In this document: positions 21,694 to 30,211 of the stretch, piece by piece | Layout of the letters: each line of letters opens with the position of its first letter | Position numbering within the stretch: the first letter of the stretch is position 1 | DNA from: an uncultured Prevotellaceae bacterium | GTDB lineage: Bacteria > Bacteroidota > Bacteroidia > Bacteroidales > Bacteroidaceae | Length of the DNA stretch: 43,251 bases | Assembly: GCA_902775475.1 (NCBI GenBank) | Contig: CACYME010000027.1 | Span: forward strand, 1 to 43,251 | Direction of reading: 5' to 3' | The notes under the pieces: model-generated | The model's database searches: none | Seen by the model: only the letters and a program-made list of their open reading frames with translations | Told to the model about the DNA's origin: nothing | Program-made: the position numbers and the translations under genes

Positions 21694-22185
21694 TTACAAG
21701 ATTTCCCGTGCTATCCATGCGCAGGCCTCAGCGTCGGCGAGTGCGTGGTGGTGGTGCTCCAGGCAGTAGCCACAGGCAGCGGCCACGGTGTGCAGCTGGT
21801 GATTGGGCAGGTGGCGGAAAGCACGGCGCGAGGCCGCCAGGGTGTCGTGGAACTCATAGTCGGGATAGTCCATCTGATAGACACGGAAGACGGCTTTCAG
21901 GCATCCTTCGTCGAACATCTTGTTGTGCGCCACCAGCGGCAGCCCTGCTATCAGCGGCTCTATCTGCGCCCACACCAGGGGGAAGACGGGCGCCTCGTCG
22001 GTGTCTTCGCGGCAAAGGCCGTGCACCCGGCTGCACCAGTAGTTGTAGTAGTTCGGCTCGGGCTGTATGAGCGAATAGAAGGAGTCCACGATTTCACCGC
22101 CACGCACAATGACCACACCGACGGAGCAAACGGAGGAGCGCTCGTTGTTGGCCGTCTCAAAATCTATGGCAGCGAAGTCTTTCAT
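21694..22185 (-). CDS. DnaQ-like 3'-5' exonuclease (DEDDh)
   Basis: This 163-aa cytoplasmic exonuclease is similar to DNA polymerase III epsilon. All DEDDh residues are visible: FAAIDFETAN (Asp-x-Glu) at residue 8, VAHNKMFDEGCL (Asp) near residue 85, and HHHHALADAEACA (His and Asp) near residue 148. There is no polymerase-binding tail or extra domain, so it is a stand-alone repair/turnover exonuclease rather than a sure replicase subunit. Its ATG overlaps the stop of the upstream EEP-family gene by 4 nt (translational coupling). Confidence 0.88.
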   Translation of the reverse strand: MKDFAAIDFETANNERSSVCSVGVVIVRGGEIVDSFYSLIQPEPNYYNYWCSRVHGLCREDTDEAPVFPLVWAQIEPLIAGLPLVAHNKMFDEGCLKAVFRVYQMDYPDYEFHDTLAASRRAFRHLPNHQLHTVAAACGYCLEHHHHALADAEACAWIAREIL

Positions 22186-23063
22186 GGCTTTTCTGATGGC
22201 TGAAGGAGCAGATGGACGAAGACGGGATAGTGGTCGGAGGGGAGCCGTCGCCCCTGGTCGTCCCAGTAGACGCTGGTGAGGATGCCGTAGCGGTCGACGG
22301 AGAAATGGGGCGAGACGAAGACATGGTCGATGCGGCTCTCGGTCTTGCGGTCCATGTCGTAGGCATTGAAGGTGCCGTTGGGTGCCTGGCGGAGGCGGGC
22401 CTGCTCGTAGCTGTCGCTGAGCAGTCCCGACTGGGTGAAGAGGGTGTAGATTTCGTCGTGCTGGTCTACGTTGAAGTCGCCAGTGAGGATGACGGGCTGA
22501 CTGGCCGATGCCATCTTCCTGATGCGGTCGAGCACGAGACGGGCCGACTCGCGGCGGGCCACCACACCCACGTGGTCCATGTGAAGGTTGAAGAAGTAGA
22601 ACTCAAGACGGGTGTCCTGGTCTCTGAAGAGTCCCCAGGTGCAGATGCGCGTGCAGGCAGCGTCCCATCCCAGTCCCGGCTTCCTGGGGTTCTCGGAGAG
22701 CCAGAAGTGCCCTTGCTTAAGCAGACGGAGCTTCTGCCGGTCGTAGAAGATGGGGGCATACTCGCCGGCCTTCTTCCCGTCCTCACGCCCCACGCCGATG
22801 TAGTCGTAGCCGTCGAGGAGCCTGATCATGTCGCGCAGCTGGGGATGCAGCACCTCCTGCGCCCCAAAGATGTCGGGATGTTCGAAGTTCAGCTGGGCGC
22901 ACACCTCTGGGCAGCGCTTCTCCCAGGCGTTCCCGGCAGCGTTGTCGTCGGCGTTCTGATACCTGATGTTATAGGAGCCTACATAGAGGTGCTGTGCCCC
23001 AGCGGTGATGGTGAACAGCCAGAACAACAGGGTAGAGAGAATGGATAGTCTGATGTTCGTCAT
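22182..23063 (-). CDS. Secreted endonuclease/exonuclease/phosphatase (EEP) family hydrolase
   Basis: This 293-aa protein has a signal peptide (LSILSTLLFWLFTITAGAQ), so it acts in the periplasm or outside. The EEP metal hydrolase core shows GSYNIRYQN (Asn), DIFGAQEVLH (metal Glu), LDGYDYIGVGREDGKKAGEY (typical of the secreted Bacteroidota subgroup), TGDFNVDQHDE (Asp/Asn), RIDHVFVS, and PSDHYPVFVHL (catalytic Asp-His). Such proteins cleave phosphodiesters in nucleic acids, lipids or sugars, and the substrate here is unknown. It starts 31 nt after dnaA and overlaps the exonuclease gene. Confidence 0.87.
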   Translation of the reverse strand: MTNIRLSILSTLLFWLFTITAGAQHLYVGSYNIRYQNADDNAAGNAWEKRCPEVCAQLNFEHPDIFGAQEVLHPQLRDMIRLLDGYDYIGVGREDGKKAGEYAPIFYDRQKLRLLKQGHFWLSENPRKPGLGWDAACTRICTWGLFRDQDTRLEFYFFNLHMDHVGVVARRESARLVLDRIRKMASASQPVILTGDFNVDQHDEIYTLFTQSGLLSDSYEQARLRQAPNGTFNAYDMDRKTESRIDHVFVSPHFSVDRYGILTSVYWDDQGRRLPSDHYPVFVHLLLQPSEKP

Positions 23064-23094
23064 GGCTTCAAATTACCCTTCCTGAAAAGAGGGA

Positions 23095-24510
23095 TTAGCT
23101 ATTCTTCTTCAACTTGAAGGAGTTCTCGATGCTGCTTATTTCGCTCTCGAAGGCCTTGTCGACCTTCAGGCGCGACTCTACGGTGGAGCAGCTGTGGAGC
23201 ACGGTGCTGTGGTCACGACCGCCGATGAGCTGTCCGATGCGCGAAGCGGGCATCTTGGTGTACTTCTGTGCCAGATACATGCAAATCTGCCGGGCCTGCA
23301 CCAGCTCGCGCTTGCGGCTCTTGCTGAACACCTGCTGCTGGGGCACGCCGAAGTGCTGGCAGACCTTCTCGGTGATGTCGTCGATGGTGAGCGGATGGTT
23401 GTCGACCTTCACGGCGCGCTTGATGATGCGCTCGGCAAGGTGCATGTCGATGGCCGAGTTGTAGACGATGGAGTAGGCCATGAGCGAGTTGATGACGCCC
23501 TCGAGGTCGCGCACGCTGCCGTTGGCCGTCTGGGCGATGAAGCTGATGACCTCCTGCGAGATTTTCAGTCCGTCGCGGCGGCACTTGGCGTTGAGGATGT
23601 CAATGCAGAGTTGCACGTTGGGCTTCTCCAACTCGGCGATGAGGCCGCAGGAGAAGCGCGTCAGCAGGCGATCCTTCACACCGTCGAGGTCTACCGGGGG
23701 TCGGTCGCTGGCCAGGATTATCTGCTTGCCAAGGCGGAACAGATGGTCAAAGATGTGGAAGAACGTGTCGAGCGTCTTCGGCGAGCTGGCCCACTCCTGA
23801 ATGTCGTCGACGATGAGGACGTCGAGACTCTGGTAGAAATTAATGAAGTCGTTGGTGGTGTTCTGCCTGACGGCATCGGTGTACTGAACCTGGAAGAGTC
23901 TTGCCGATACGTAAAGGATGCGCCGCTGAGGATAGCGCTGCTTGCACTGCACGCCGATGGCATTGATGAGGTGGGTCTTGCCACAGCCGGAAGGTCCGAA
24001 GACGAAGAAAGGATTGAACGTCGACTTTCCAGGATGGTCGGCAATGGTGAGGCCGACAGTGCGGGGCAGCTTGTTGGAATCGCCTTCGATGAAGCTCTCG
24101 AAGGTCTTTTTCGGGTCGAGCTGGGGGTTGAGCTGCTGCGGCATGGCGGCATCGAGCACGGTGGGCGACTGGTTGCCGCGCGTGGTGGCGGCAGGCACCT
24201 CGATGTCGGCAGGACGCTCGCCCTGCACCTCCTGCGTCTTGCCATTCTCGCGGTCCACCACCAGGCGGTAGGTGAGGCGCACATTGGCCGTAAAGCTCTT
24301 GTTGAGTGCCCAGGCCATCAGACGCACGTAGTACTGTTCCAGATACTCGTAAATGTACGGGCTTGGAACTTGCACCAACACTGTCTTCTGCTCTTCGTCG
24401 TAGCTTTCGAAGACAATGGGCTCGAACCACGTTTTATATATTTGCTCTGTGACGTTCTGCCTGATAAGATGCAGGCAGTTGTCCCAGAGTGCCTGATGAC
24501 TCTTGTGCAT
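23095..24510 (-). CDS. dnaA: Chromosomal replication initiator DnaA
   Basis: This 471-aa protein is the AAA+ initiator that opens oriC. Domain I is at residues 1-85 (HQALWDNCLHLIRQNV) and a variable linker at about 90-150. Domain III starts with NPFFVFGPSGCGKTHLINAIG (Walker A, near residue 170) and has VLIVDDIQEWASS (Walker B) and DRLLTRFSCGL (sensor region). Domain IV has the DNA-binding signature GGRDHSTVLHSCSTV near residue 440. Length is normal. The upstream 241 bp shows a GAACTTTG sequence that only partly fits a -7 box. Confidence 0.97.
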   Translation of the reverse strand: MHKSHQALWDNCLHLIRQNVTEQIYKTWFEPIVFESYDEEQKTVLVQVPSPYIYEYLEQYYVRLMAWALNKSFTANVRLTYRLVVDRENGKTQEVQGERPADIEVPAATTRGNQSPTVLDAAMPQQLNPQLDPKKTFESFIEGDSNKLPRTVGLTIADHPGKSTFNPFFVFGPSGCGKTHLINAIGVQCKQRYPQRRILYVSARLFQVQYTDAVRQNTTNDFINFYQSLDVLIVDDIQEWASSPKTLDTFFHIFDHLFRLGKQIILASDRPPVDLDGVKDRLLTRFSCGLIAELEKPNVQLCIDILNAKCRRDGLKISQEVISFIAQTANGSVRDLEGVINSLMAYSIVYNSAIDMHLAERIIKRAVKVDNHPLTIDDITEKVCQHFGVPQQQVFSKSRKRELVQARQICMYLAQKYTKMPASRIGQLIGGRDHSTVLHSCSTVESRLKVDKAFESEISSIENSFKLKKNS

Positions 24511-24751
24511 TTTTTAGTTTTAGCTCTTTTGCGAGTGCAAAGTTCGGAAAAAAAAGCGAACCCTGCAAATTGTCGGAAATTTCCCCTTGTGTTTACAAAA
24601 CGCGTAACTGACTATTCTTTGGCCGATTATGGTGTTTCACGAAATTTTGTCAGTTTTGCCTCTTGCATAATTGGAACTATCTGTTTGTCAAACCGTTCCG
24701 AAAGCCACCAAGGGGATTTCCGTGACGTTCATTATTTAGACAAAATTAAAA
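24511..24751. other. AT-rich spacer between mlaD and dnaA
   Basis: 241 bp without a gene. It should hold the dnaA promoter; GAACTTTG (minus, 24537-24544) is a weak -7 candidate. No cluster of TTATNCACA-like DnaA boxes is visible, so I do not call an origin here. Confidence 0.4.
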
Positions 24752-25654
24752 TTACTTGTCTTTTTTGCCGAATACAGACACGTTAATGTAGCGGCGGGGA
24801 TGATTCTTGAAATCGACGAGCAACGAGTCGACGCTGCGCATGGTGGAGTTGATGTTGTTGTAGAGCTGCGCATCGTTGAGGAGCAGTCCGGCAGTGCCCT
24901 TGGGGTTGCTCAGCGCAGCGGTCATCTGCTGCACGTTGGCCAGGGTGGCGTCCACTTTCTTCATGGTGGCGTCGAGGTCAATCTGGGCAAGGTTGCCGGT
25001 AAGGGTCTCGGTGTTGGTGAGCACGCCGCTGGCCTTGCTCATCATCGTGGGCACGTCGCGGCTCAGCTGTGCGGTGAGGCGGCTCAGCTGCTGTGCCGTG
25101 CTGTTCAGGCTGGCCGTCAGCTGCTGTGCGTTGTGCATGGTTCCGCTCAGTGCGGGGTCAGCCACGAGGGCATTGATGCCGCTGAGGATGGAGTCGACCT
25201 TCGGCAAGAGCTGCTCCACCTGCGGCAACATGTCGGCAGCTTTGCTCATCAGCCCGGCCTGCAAACCTCCGCTGATGGTGTCGCCCTTCGAGAGCAGGCG
25301 AGCGTCGGCAGGTCCGAAGCGCAGCTCCAGCTTCACATTGCCCAGGAAGTCGCTCACGATTTCGGCCCGCGTGCCCTCGTGGAGCTTCACCTCGGGGTCG
25401 AGATCGACGGCCACCATGATGCGGTCGGGATGGTCGTAGTCATAATCGATGGATTTCACCACGCCGACGCGATAGCCGTTGGCATAGACGGGACTGGAGG
25501 CCGAGACGCCGCTGACGTCGTCGAAGCAGACGTAGTAGACATCGTTTGACGAGAAGAGCGACATGCCCTTGAGGAACTGCATGCCGATGAACAGCACGAT
25601 GATGGCAGCGATGGCGACGAGCGCTATTTTTACTTCTTTGGTGAAAAACTTCAT
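24752..25654 (-). CDS. MlaD/MCE family lipid-transport protein
   Basis: This 300-aa protein is anchored by one N-terminal transmembrane helix (VKIALVAIAAIIVLFIGMQFL). It has a single MCE domain at about residues 38-115 (VYYVCFDDVSGVSASSPVY, VGVVKSIDYDYD, AEIVSDFLGNVKLELRFG), then a long helical tail with repeated Thr/Ser/Gln and heptad-like spacing. It is the substrate-binding component of a lipid transporter between inner and outer membrane. MlaE permease and MlaF ATPase genes are not in this window. It begins 6 nt after the amidase stop and is the last gene of the tight folB-amidase-mlaD run. Confidence 0.88.
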   Translation of the reverse strand: MKFFTKEVKIALVAIAAIIVLFIGMQFLKGMSLFSSNDVYYVCFDDVSGVSASSPVYANGYRVGVVKSIDYDYDHPDRIMVAVDLDPEVKLHEGTRAEIVSDFLGNVKLELRFGPADARLLSKGDTISGGLQAGLMSKAADMLPQVEQLLPKVDSILSGINALVADPALSGTMHNAQQLTASLNSTAQQLSRLTAQLSRDVPTMMSKASGVLTNTETLTGNLAQIDLDATMKKVDATLANVQQMTAALSNPKGTAGLLLNDAQLYNNINSTMRSVDSLLVDFKNHPRRYINVSVFGKKDK

Positions 25655-25660
25655 GGCTTT

Positions 25661-26839
25661 CTATTTGATGTTGTTGTTGCGTTTATACTCTTTCAGCGCT
25701 TCGCTGGCATCGACGCGCTCCCCGTTCTTGAAGGCGATGATGAAGGCCTGAGGGAACTTGTCGAGGATGTCCTTGCGCAGCTTGTAGATGTCGTTGTAGT
25801 TGGCCGAGGAGCCCACGGTGTACTTCCAGAGGTTGCCATCCTTGTAGCTGTCCACGCCCTGCAGTCCCTTGAACTGGCGGTTACCTGCTGCCAGTTTCCT
25901 GTCGCTGGTCATGAACTGCACCTTGAAGATGGGGGCGTCGGTCTCGGCGGCAGCCTCCGTGGGGGCGTCGGTGGTCTTGGCGGCAGGGGCCGGCTCCGTC
26001 GTTGCCGGCTCTGGTGCTGTGGTTGTGGCTTTAGGCGTCTCGGCAGCTGGCGGCGTGGCCTTTGCAGGGGTTTTCGAATGCTTGTTCTTGAAGGCGACGA
26101 AAGCCTGGTAGAGTCCCTTGCCCATGGCATCGACGTTGGCCTGCTTGGTGAGATAGGTAGCCTCGGAGGCGGTGGTGATGTAGCCCAGCTCAACGAGACA
26201 GGCGGGCATCGACGTCTCGCGCAACACGAGGAAAGCATCCTGCTTCACGCCTTTGTTAGGGCGCGAGGCGGTGGCGCACACGTTCCTCTGGATAAGCTGT
26301 GCCAGCTCCACGCTCTCGGCCATGTTGGTCTCGTTCACCATGTCGAAGATGATGTAGCTCTCAGGCGACTTGGGGTCGAAGCCAGCGTAGTGCTGCCGAT
26401 AGTCACTCTCGATGAGCACCACCTCGTTCTCGCGCATGGCAGCGCTGCGCTTCTCGTCGCTGCGGCGCAGACCCATGGTGTAGGTCTCCATGCCGCTGAC
26501 GGCCTTACGGCTCTCCACGGAGTTGGTATGGATGGAGATGAAGACATCCGCCTTGTTCTTGTTGGCGATGTCGGCACGCTGGTGCAGGGGGATGAAGACG
26601 TCGGTCTTGCGGGTGTAGATGATTTTCACGTCGGGGCAGTTCTGCTCCACATAGCGCCCGAAGGCCAGCGCCACGCTCAGGTTGATGTTCTTCTCCTTGG
26701 CACCGTTGGCGCAAGCCCCGGCATCCTTGCCGCCGTGGCCAGCATCGATGACGAGGGTGTACTTGTGCTTCTCGGCAGCAGTGGCGATACCAGCGCAGCA
26801 GAGCAGGCAGATGATGAGGAAGGCTATTCGTCTTGTCAT
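25661..26839 (-). CDS. Secreted N-acetylmuramoyl-L-alanine amidase with SPOR-like C-terminus
   Basis: This 392-aa protein cleaves the bond between muramic acid and the stem peptide of peptidoglycan. It has a signal peptide (IAFLIICLLCCAGIATAA) and an Amidase_3 domain: TLVIDAGHGGKDAGA (zinc His) near residue 30, the zinc Glu in the following region, ADVFISIHTNSV (zinc His) near residue 98, and the catalytic Glu in PACLVELGYITT near residue 225. A Pro/Ala/Thr-rich linker (about 260-305) leads to a SPOR-like domain (FKVQFMTSDRKLA, WKYTVGSSANYNDIYKLR). I start at 26839, which gives the signal peptide and a 5-nt gap after folB; the longer frame overlaps folB. Confidence 0.92.
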   Translation of the reverse strand: MTRRIAFLIICLLCCAGIATAAEKHKYTLVIDAGHGGKDAGACANGAKEKNINLSVALAFGRYVEQNCPDVKIIYTRKTDVFIPLHQRADIANKNKADVFISIHTNSVESRKAVSGMETYTMGLRRSDEKRSAAMRENEVVLIESDYRQHYAGFDPKSPESYIIFDMVNETNMAESVELAQLIQRNVCATASRPNKGVKQDAFLVLRETSMPACLVELGYITTASEATYLTKQANVDAMGKGLYQAFVAFKNKHSKTPAKATPPAAETPKATTTAPEPATTEPAPAAKTTDAPTEAAAETDAPIFKVQFMTSDRKLAAGNRQFKGLQGVDSYKDGNLWKYTVGSSANYNDIYKLRKDILDKFPQAFIIAFKNGERVDASEALKEYKRNNNIK

Positions 26840-26844
26840 TGCTT

Positions 26845-27216
26845 TCAGTCGTTTGTAACATGTAACTCGACACCAGCTCCATCGCAGTCGGCACCCATGG
26901 GCGGGTTCAGCTTCGTCAGCCGCAGGTCGATAGCGGTGGCCTGTGGGAAACGGTCGAAGACGGCCCTGCAGATGCGCCCCGCCACGTGCTCCAGGAGCTG
27001 CGACTGCTGGGCCATCTGCTCGCTGACCACCTGGCACAGCTCGGCATAGCTCAGCGTGTCGGCCACGTCGTCGCTGTCCATCGCGGTCTTGATGCTAAAA
27101 TGTACGCAGATGCTGAGCGCGAAGTCGGCTCCGACGCGCTGTTCCTGCTCCATGACGCCATGGAAGGCATGCAGGCGCAAGTTGTCGATGAAGATGGTGC
27201 TCTCGTTCAGTGTCAT
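26845..27216 (-). CDS. folB: Dihydroneopterin aldolase
   Basis: This 123-aa enzyme of folate synthesis converts 7,8-dihydroneopterin to 6-hydroxymethyl-dihydropterin. Family landmarks are FIDNLRLHAFHGVMEQEQ, VGADFALSI, ADTLSYAELCQVV and the C-terminal LRLTKLNPPMG (catalytic Lys). The ATG at 27216 gives the normal N-terminus and lies 4 nt after the NrdJ-like stop; the upstream extension is a shadow. It is part of a tight minus-strand operon. Confidence 0.93.
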   Translation of the reverse strand: MTLNESTIFIDNLRLHAFHGVMEQEQRVGADFALSICVHFSIKTAMDSDDVADTLSYAELCQVVSEQMAQQSQLLEHVAGRICRAVFDRFPQATAIDLRLTKLNPPMGADCDGAGVELHVTND

Positions 27217-27220
27217 GGGC

Positions 27221-27916
27221 TCACTCCGTGGCGTCGGCCGCTTCGCCCGTCTCAACCTTGTCGGCCTGTCCGGGCAGATATTTCTTCAAGGCGCGCTCCA
27301 CGCCGTTCTTCCAGGTGTTGATGCTCTCGTCCTTCAGCTGCAGCGAGGCCACCAGCTTGATGACGTGCTCGATGGGCATGCGATAGCGCAGCACGCCGGA
27401 GATGAGCTTGGCATAGTTCCAGTATTCGGGGTTGAACTTCTCTGAAAGGCCCTCGACGGTGATTTTGTAGCCACGGGTGTTCTCGAACTGGAAGTCGTAG
27501 CGCTTGGTGCCGTCGGCGTTCACCTGCTTCACAATCTTCCCCTTGCTCACCGACTTGGGCAGCATGATGCCTTCCTCGTCGTCCTGTAGGCCAGTGAAGA
27601 TTTCGTAGGGATAGCCGTCGAGCAGTCCCACCAGGGCCACCCACTTCTCCTTGTTGTTCTGGAAACGCACCACGTCGCACTCCAGCACCTGAGGCCTCAC
27701 CTCGGTCACCTGCGGCCGGCTGCTGCATGGTAGCGGTACCAGGGGTTCCACACTGGGCAGCAGCGCCAGCAATCGCCTCGCCTGCGCCGGGGTCACGGCA
27801 TCGGCAGCCCCACAGTCGAGGGTGGCCAGCTCGTCAGCAAGCCGTTGCGCACCGCCATAGCAGTCCATCAGCAGCTGCAGCATCTCTTCGTTGGCGTTTT
27901 GTGTCTGTCTATCCAT
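27221..27916 (-). CDS. Free-standing C-terminal domain of B12-dependent ribonucleotide reductase (NrdJ-like)
   Basis: This 231-aa protein resembles only the C-terminal region of adenosylcobalamin-dependent class II ribonucleotide reductase. VVRFQNNKEKWVALVGLLDG, YPYEIFTGLQDDEEGI, YKITVEGLSEKFNPEYWNY and LISGVLRYRMPIEHVIKLVA match that region as I know it, and INTWKNGVERALKKYLPG matches its end. The catalytic barrel is absent, and so is the Cys-rich tail that re-reduces the active site. The N-terminal ~75 residues are unrelated and of low complexity. A -7 box at 27983-27990 and tight coupling to folB suggest it is expressed. It may be a regulatory or structural remnant; I cannot assign a reaction. 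Confidence 0.75.
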   Translation of the reverse strand: MDRQTQNANEEMLQLLMDCYGGAQRLADELATLDCGAADAVTPAQARRLLALLPSVEPLVPLPCSSRPQVTEVRPQVLECDVVRFQNNKEKWVALVGLLDGYPYEIFTGLQDDEEGIMLPKSVSKGKIVKQVNADGTKRYDFQFENTRGYKITVEGLSEKFNPEYWNYAKLISGVLRYRMPIEHVIKLVASLQLKDESINTWKNGVERALKKYLPGQADKVETGEAADATE

Positions 27917-27982
27917 TCGTTCGGTTCGTGTTTATTGTCTGTTCATCCTCGTCGATTGTGCTGAGTCAGCCCAAATCTGCTG

Positions 27983-27990
27983 CAAAATTA
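27983..27990 (-). promoter_or_regulatory. -7 box of the nrdJ-like/folB/amidase/mlaD operon
   Basis: Minus strand TAATTTTG matches TAnnTTTG, about 66 nt upstream of the ATG at 27916. Confidence 0.55.
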
Positions 27991-28033
27991 ATAAAAAACT
28001 TGCAGTAAAGGCAGAAGAATGGAATATTTTTTG

Positions 28034-28041
28034 TAATTTTG
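28034..28041 (+). promoter_or_regulatory. -7 box of the M6 protease gene
   Basis: TAATTTTG matches TAnnTTTG, 28 nt upstream of the ATG at 28070, divergent to the box at 27983-27990. Confidence 0.6.
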
Positions 28042-28069
28042 CGGTCAAATTTTATAAATCAATCTAACG

Positions 28070-30205
28070 ATGAAGAAATTTTTCATTTCGTTTTCGCTGT
28101 TGCTGATGGCGCTGAGCGCCTCGGCCGTACCAGCGAAGAAAGGAATATGGAAGTCACTCCCCCTGAACGGAACCTTAGTTAAAGCCCAGCTGATGGGCGA
28201 TGAACACATGCACTACTGGCAGACGGCCGACGGGCTGCAGCTGACGGAAGTGGACGATGCCTTTGTGCTGGCCGACATGGAACAGCTGCGTCGCCACGCC
28301 ATGCTGCGCAAGCAGAAGGCCGCCAGCCACCGCCAGCGCCGCGTGAAGCGCAATGCCATTGGCGACTTCACCCACTACACAGGTCAGAAGAAGGGCCTCA
28401 TCATCCTCGTGGAGTTCTCGAACATGCAGTTCCAGGAGGAGAACGACTCGCTGCGCTACACCCGCATCTGCAACGAGCCGGGCTACAACGAAGGCAACTT
28501 CCGCGGCTCAGTGAACGACTACTTCAAGTCGCAGTCGTACGGACAGTTCGACCTGACCTTCGACGTGATGGGCCCGGTTCAGATGCCCAACACCTTTGGA
28601 TACTACGGCCAGGACCTGCCCACGGGACAGGCCGGCGATGACAGCCATCCCGGCGAGATGGTGGCTTCCGCCTGCCAGGCCGTTGTGGACCAGGTGGACT
28701 TCAGCGACTACGACTGGGACGGCGACGGCGAGGTGGACCAGGTGATGTGCATCTATGCCGGACAGGGACAGGCCGACGGCGGTTCCTCCAACACCATCTG
28801 GCCCCATGAGTGGCAGCTCGAGGAGAGCGACTACGGCGGCAAGCTGGAGCTCGACGGCGTCACCATCAACACCTATGCCGTGGCCAATGAGCGCTCCTAC
28901 TACGATATAGAGGGCATCGGCACCATCTGCCACGAGTTCTCCCACTGTCTGGGCCTGCCCGACATGTACGACATCGACTACGGCGGCAACTACGGCATGG
29001 GCGAATGGTCGCTCATGGACCATGGTTCCTACAACGGCGACGGCTTCTGCCCGTCGGGCTACAGCAGCTTCGACCGCTACACCTGCGGATGGGTGACGCC
29101 CGTGGAGCTCAACAGCAACATCTCCATCGAAGCCATGCAGCCCTTAGAGGACCAGCCCGAGGTCTACATGGTGCGCAACGAGGCCTACCCCGACGAGTAT
29201 TTCCTGCTTGAGAACCGCCAGAAGAAGTCCTGGGACGCCTACTGCCCCGGCAGCGGCATGCTCATCCTCTACGTCGACTACGACCACACCATCTGGGAAT
29301 ACAACCTGGTGAACACCAACTGGAACGGCTCGGAAGGTTACCCCAAGAACGACCACCAGCGCTGCACGCCCTTCTTTGCCAGCAACGCCTCCGGCGGGCG
29401 CTATCACGCTGCCAGCGGCGACCCCTACCCCTACGAGGGCAACGACTCGCTGACGAATACTTCGGCTCCCGCCGCTCGCCTCTACCATGAGAACCTCGAC
29501 GGCAAGAAGCTGATGAACAAGGGCATCATGGACATCACCCGCAACGCCGACGGCACCATGGCCTTCCGCTTCCGCAACTCGCCCGCCGAGGTCTACGTTC
29601 CCAGCAACGCCGTGCTCTTCGAGACGTTCAACGGCTGCAACGGCAAGGGCGGCAACGACGGTGTGTGGAACACCACCATCGCCAGCAGCACCTTCCAGCC
29701 CGACAACGACGACTGGCAGGCAGTGAAGGGCTATGGCGGCTTCCAGTGCGCCCGCTTCGGTACCGTCATCGCCCCGGGCCGCGCCACCACGCCCGTCATC
29801 GACACCGAGACGGGGGCTGCCCTGCTCAGCTTCCGCGCTGCCGGTTGGGACAAGGACGGCACCACGCTCACCCTCAGCGTCGAGGGCAACGGCAACGTGA
29901 ACCCCTCGACGGTGACGATGGAGCCCTTCAGCTGGAACACCTTCACCGTGCGCCTGACGGCCAAGGAGCCCGTGCGCGTGGTATTCTCGCCCGAGAAGCG
30001 CTTCCTGCTCGACGACGTGGTGGCCCTGAAGACCGAGGCCGACCCCGACTTGCAGGACGCCATCGCCCAGCCACTGACAGAGCGCAACGCGCAGCCCGGC
30101 TACTACACCCTCGACGGCCGCTACGCCGGAGCATCGCTGCTGCAGCTGCCCCGCGGTATCTACGTGGAGCGCTCTCTGGGCAGCAGCCGTAAAGTCATAA
30201 AATAA
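28070..30205 (+). CDS. Secreted M6-family zinc metalloprotease
   Basis: This 711-aa secreted protease of the immune-inhibitor-A type (M6) has a signal peptide (FISFSLLLMALSASAVPA) and a propeptide-like region to about residue 95. The catalytic domain has CHEFSHCLGLPDMYD (HExxHxxGxxD) near residue 283, with the Met-turn-like YGMGEWSLMDHGSY downstream. A Gly/Asn-rich jelly-roll-like domain follows at about 515-670 (FNGCNGKGGNDGVW, ATTPVIDTETGAALLSFR). The C-terminal YYTLDGRYAGASLLQLPRGI and final KVIK resemble Prevotella type IX sorting tails. It probably degrades host or dietary protein. The nitroreductase gene starts 6 nt after the stop. Confidence 0.9.
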   Translation: MKKFFISFSLLLMALSASAVPAKKGIWKSLPLNGTLVKAQLMGDEHMHYWQTADGLQLTEVDDAFVLADMEQLRRHAMLRKQKAASHRQRRVKRNAIGDFTHYTGQKKGLIILVEFSNMQFQEENDSLRYTRICNEPGYNEGNFRGSVNDYFKSQSYGQFDLTFDVMGPVQMPNTFGYYGQDLPTGQAGDDSHPGEMVASACQAVVDQVDFSDYDWDGDGEVDQVMCIYAGQGQADGGSSNTIWPHEWQLEESDYGGKLELDGVTINTYAVANERSYYDIEGIGTICHEFSHCLGLPDMYDIDYGGNYGMGEWSLMDHGSYNGDGFCPSGYSSFDRYTCGWVTPVELNSNISIEAMQPLEDQPEVYMVRNEAYPDEYFLLENRQKKSWDAYCPGSGMLILYVDYDHTIWEYNLVNTNWNGSEGYPKNDHQRCTPFFASNASGGRYHAASGDPYPYEGNDSLTNTSAPAARLYHENLDGKKLMNKGIMDITRNADGTMAFRFRNSPAEVYVPSNAVLFETFNGCNGKGGNDGVWNTTIASSTFQPDNDDWQAVKGYGGFQCARFGTVIAPGRATTPVIDTETGAALLSFRAAGWDKDGTTLTLSVEGNGNVNPSTVTMEPFSWNTFTVRLTAKEPVRVVFSPEKRFLLDDVVALKTEADPDLQDAIAQPLTERNAQPGYYTLDGRYAGASLLQLPRGIYVERSLGSSRKVIK

Positions 30206-30211
30206 GCCACT

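Noticed and set aside
24511-24751. Possible oriC next to dnaA
   Set aside because: No cluster of DnaA boxes or clear unwinding element is visible, and in Bacteroidota the origin is often not beside dnaA.
26840-27037. N-terminal extension of the amidase to 27037
   Set aside because: It overlaps folB in another frame and lacks a signal peptide at its start; the ATG at 26839 gives one.
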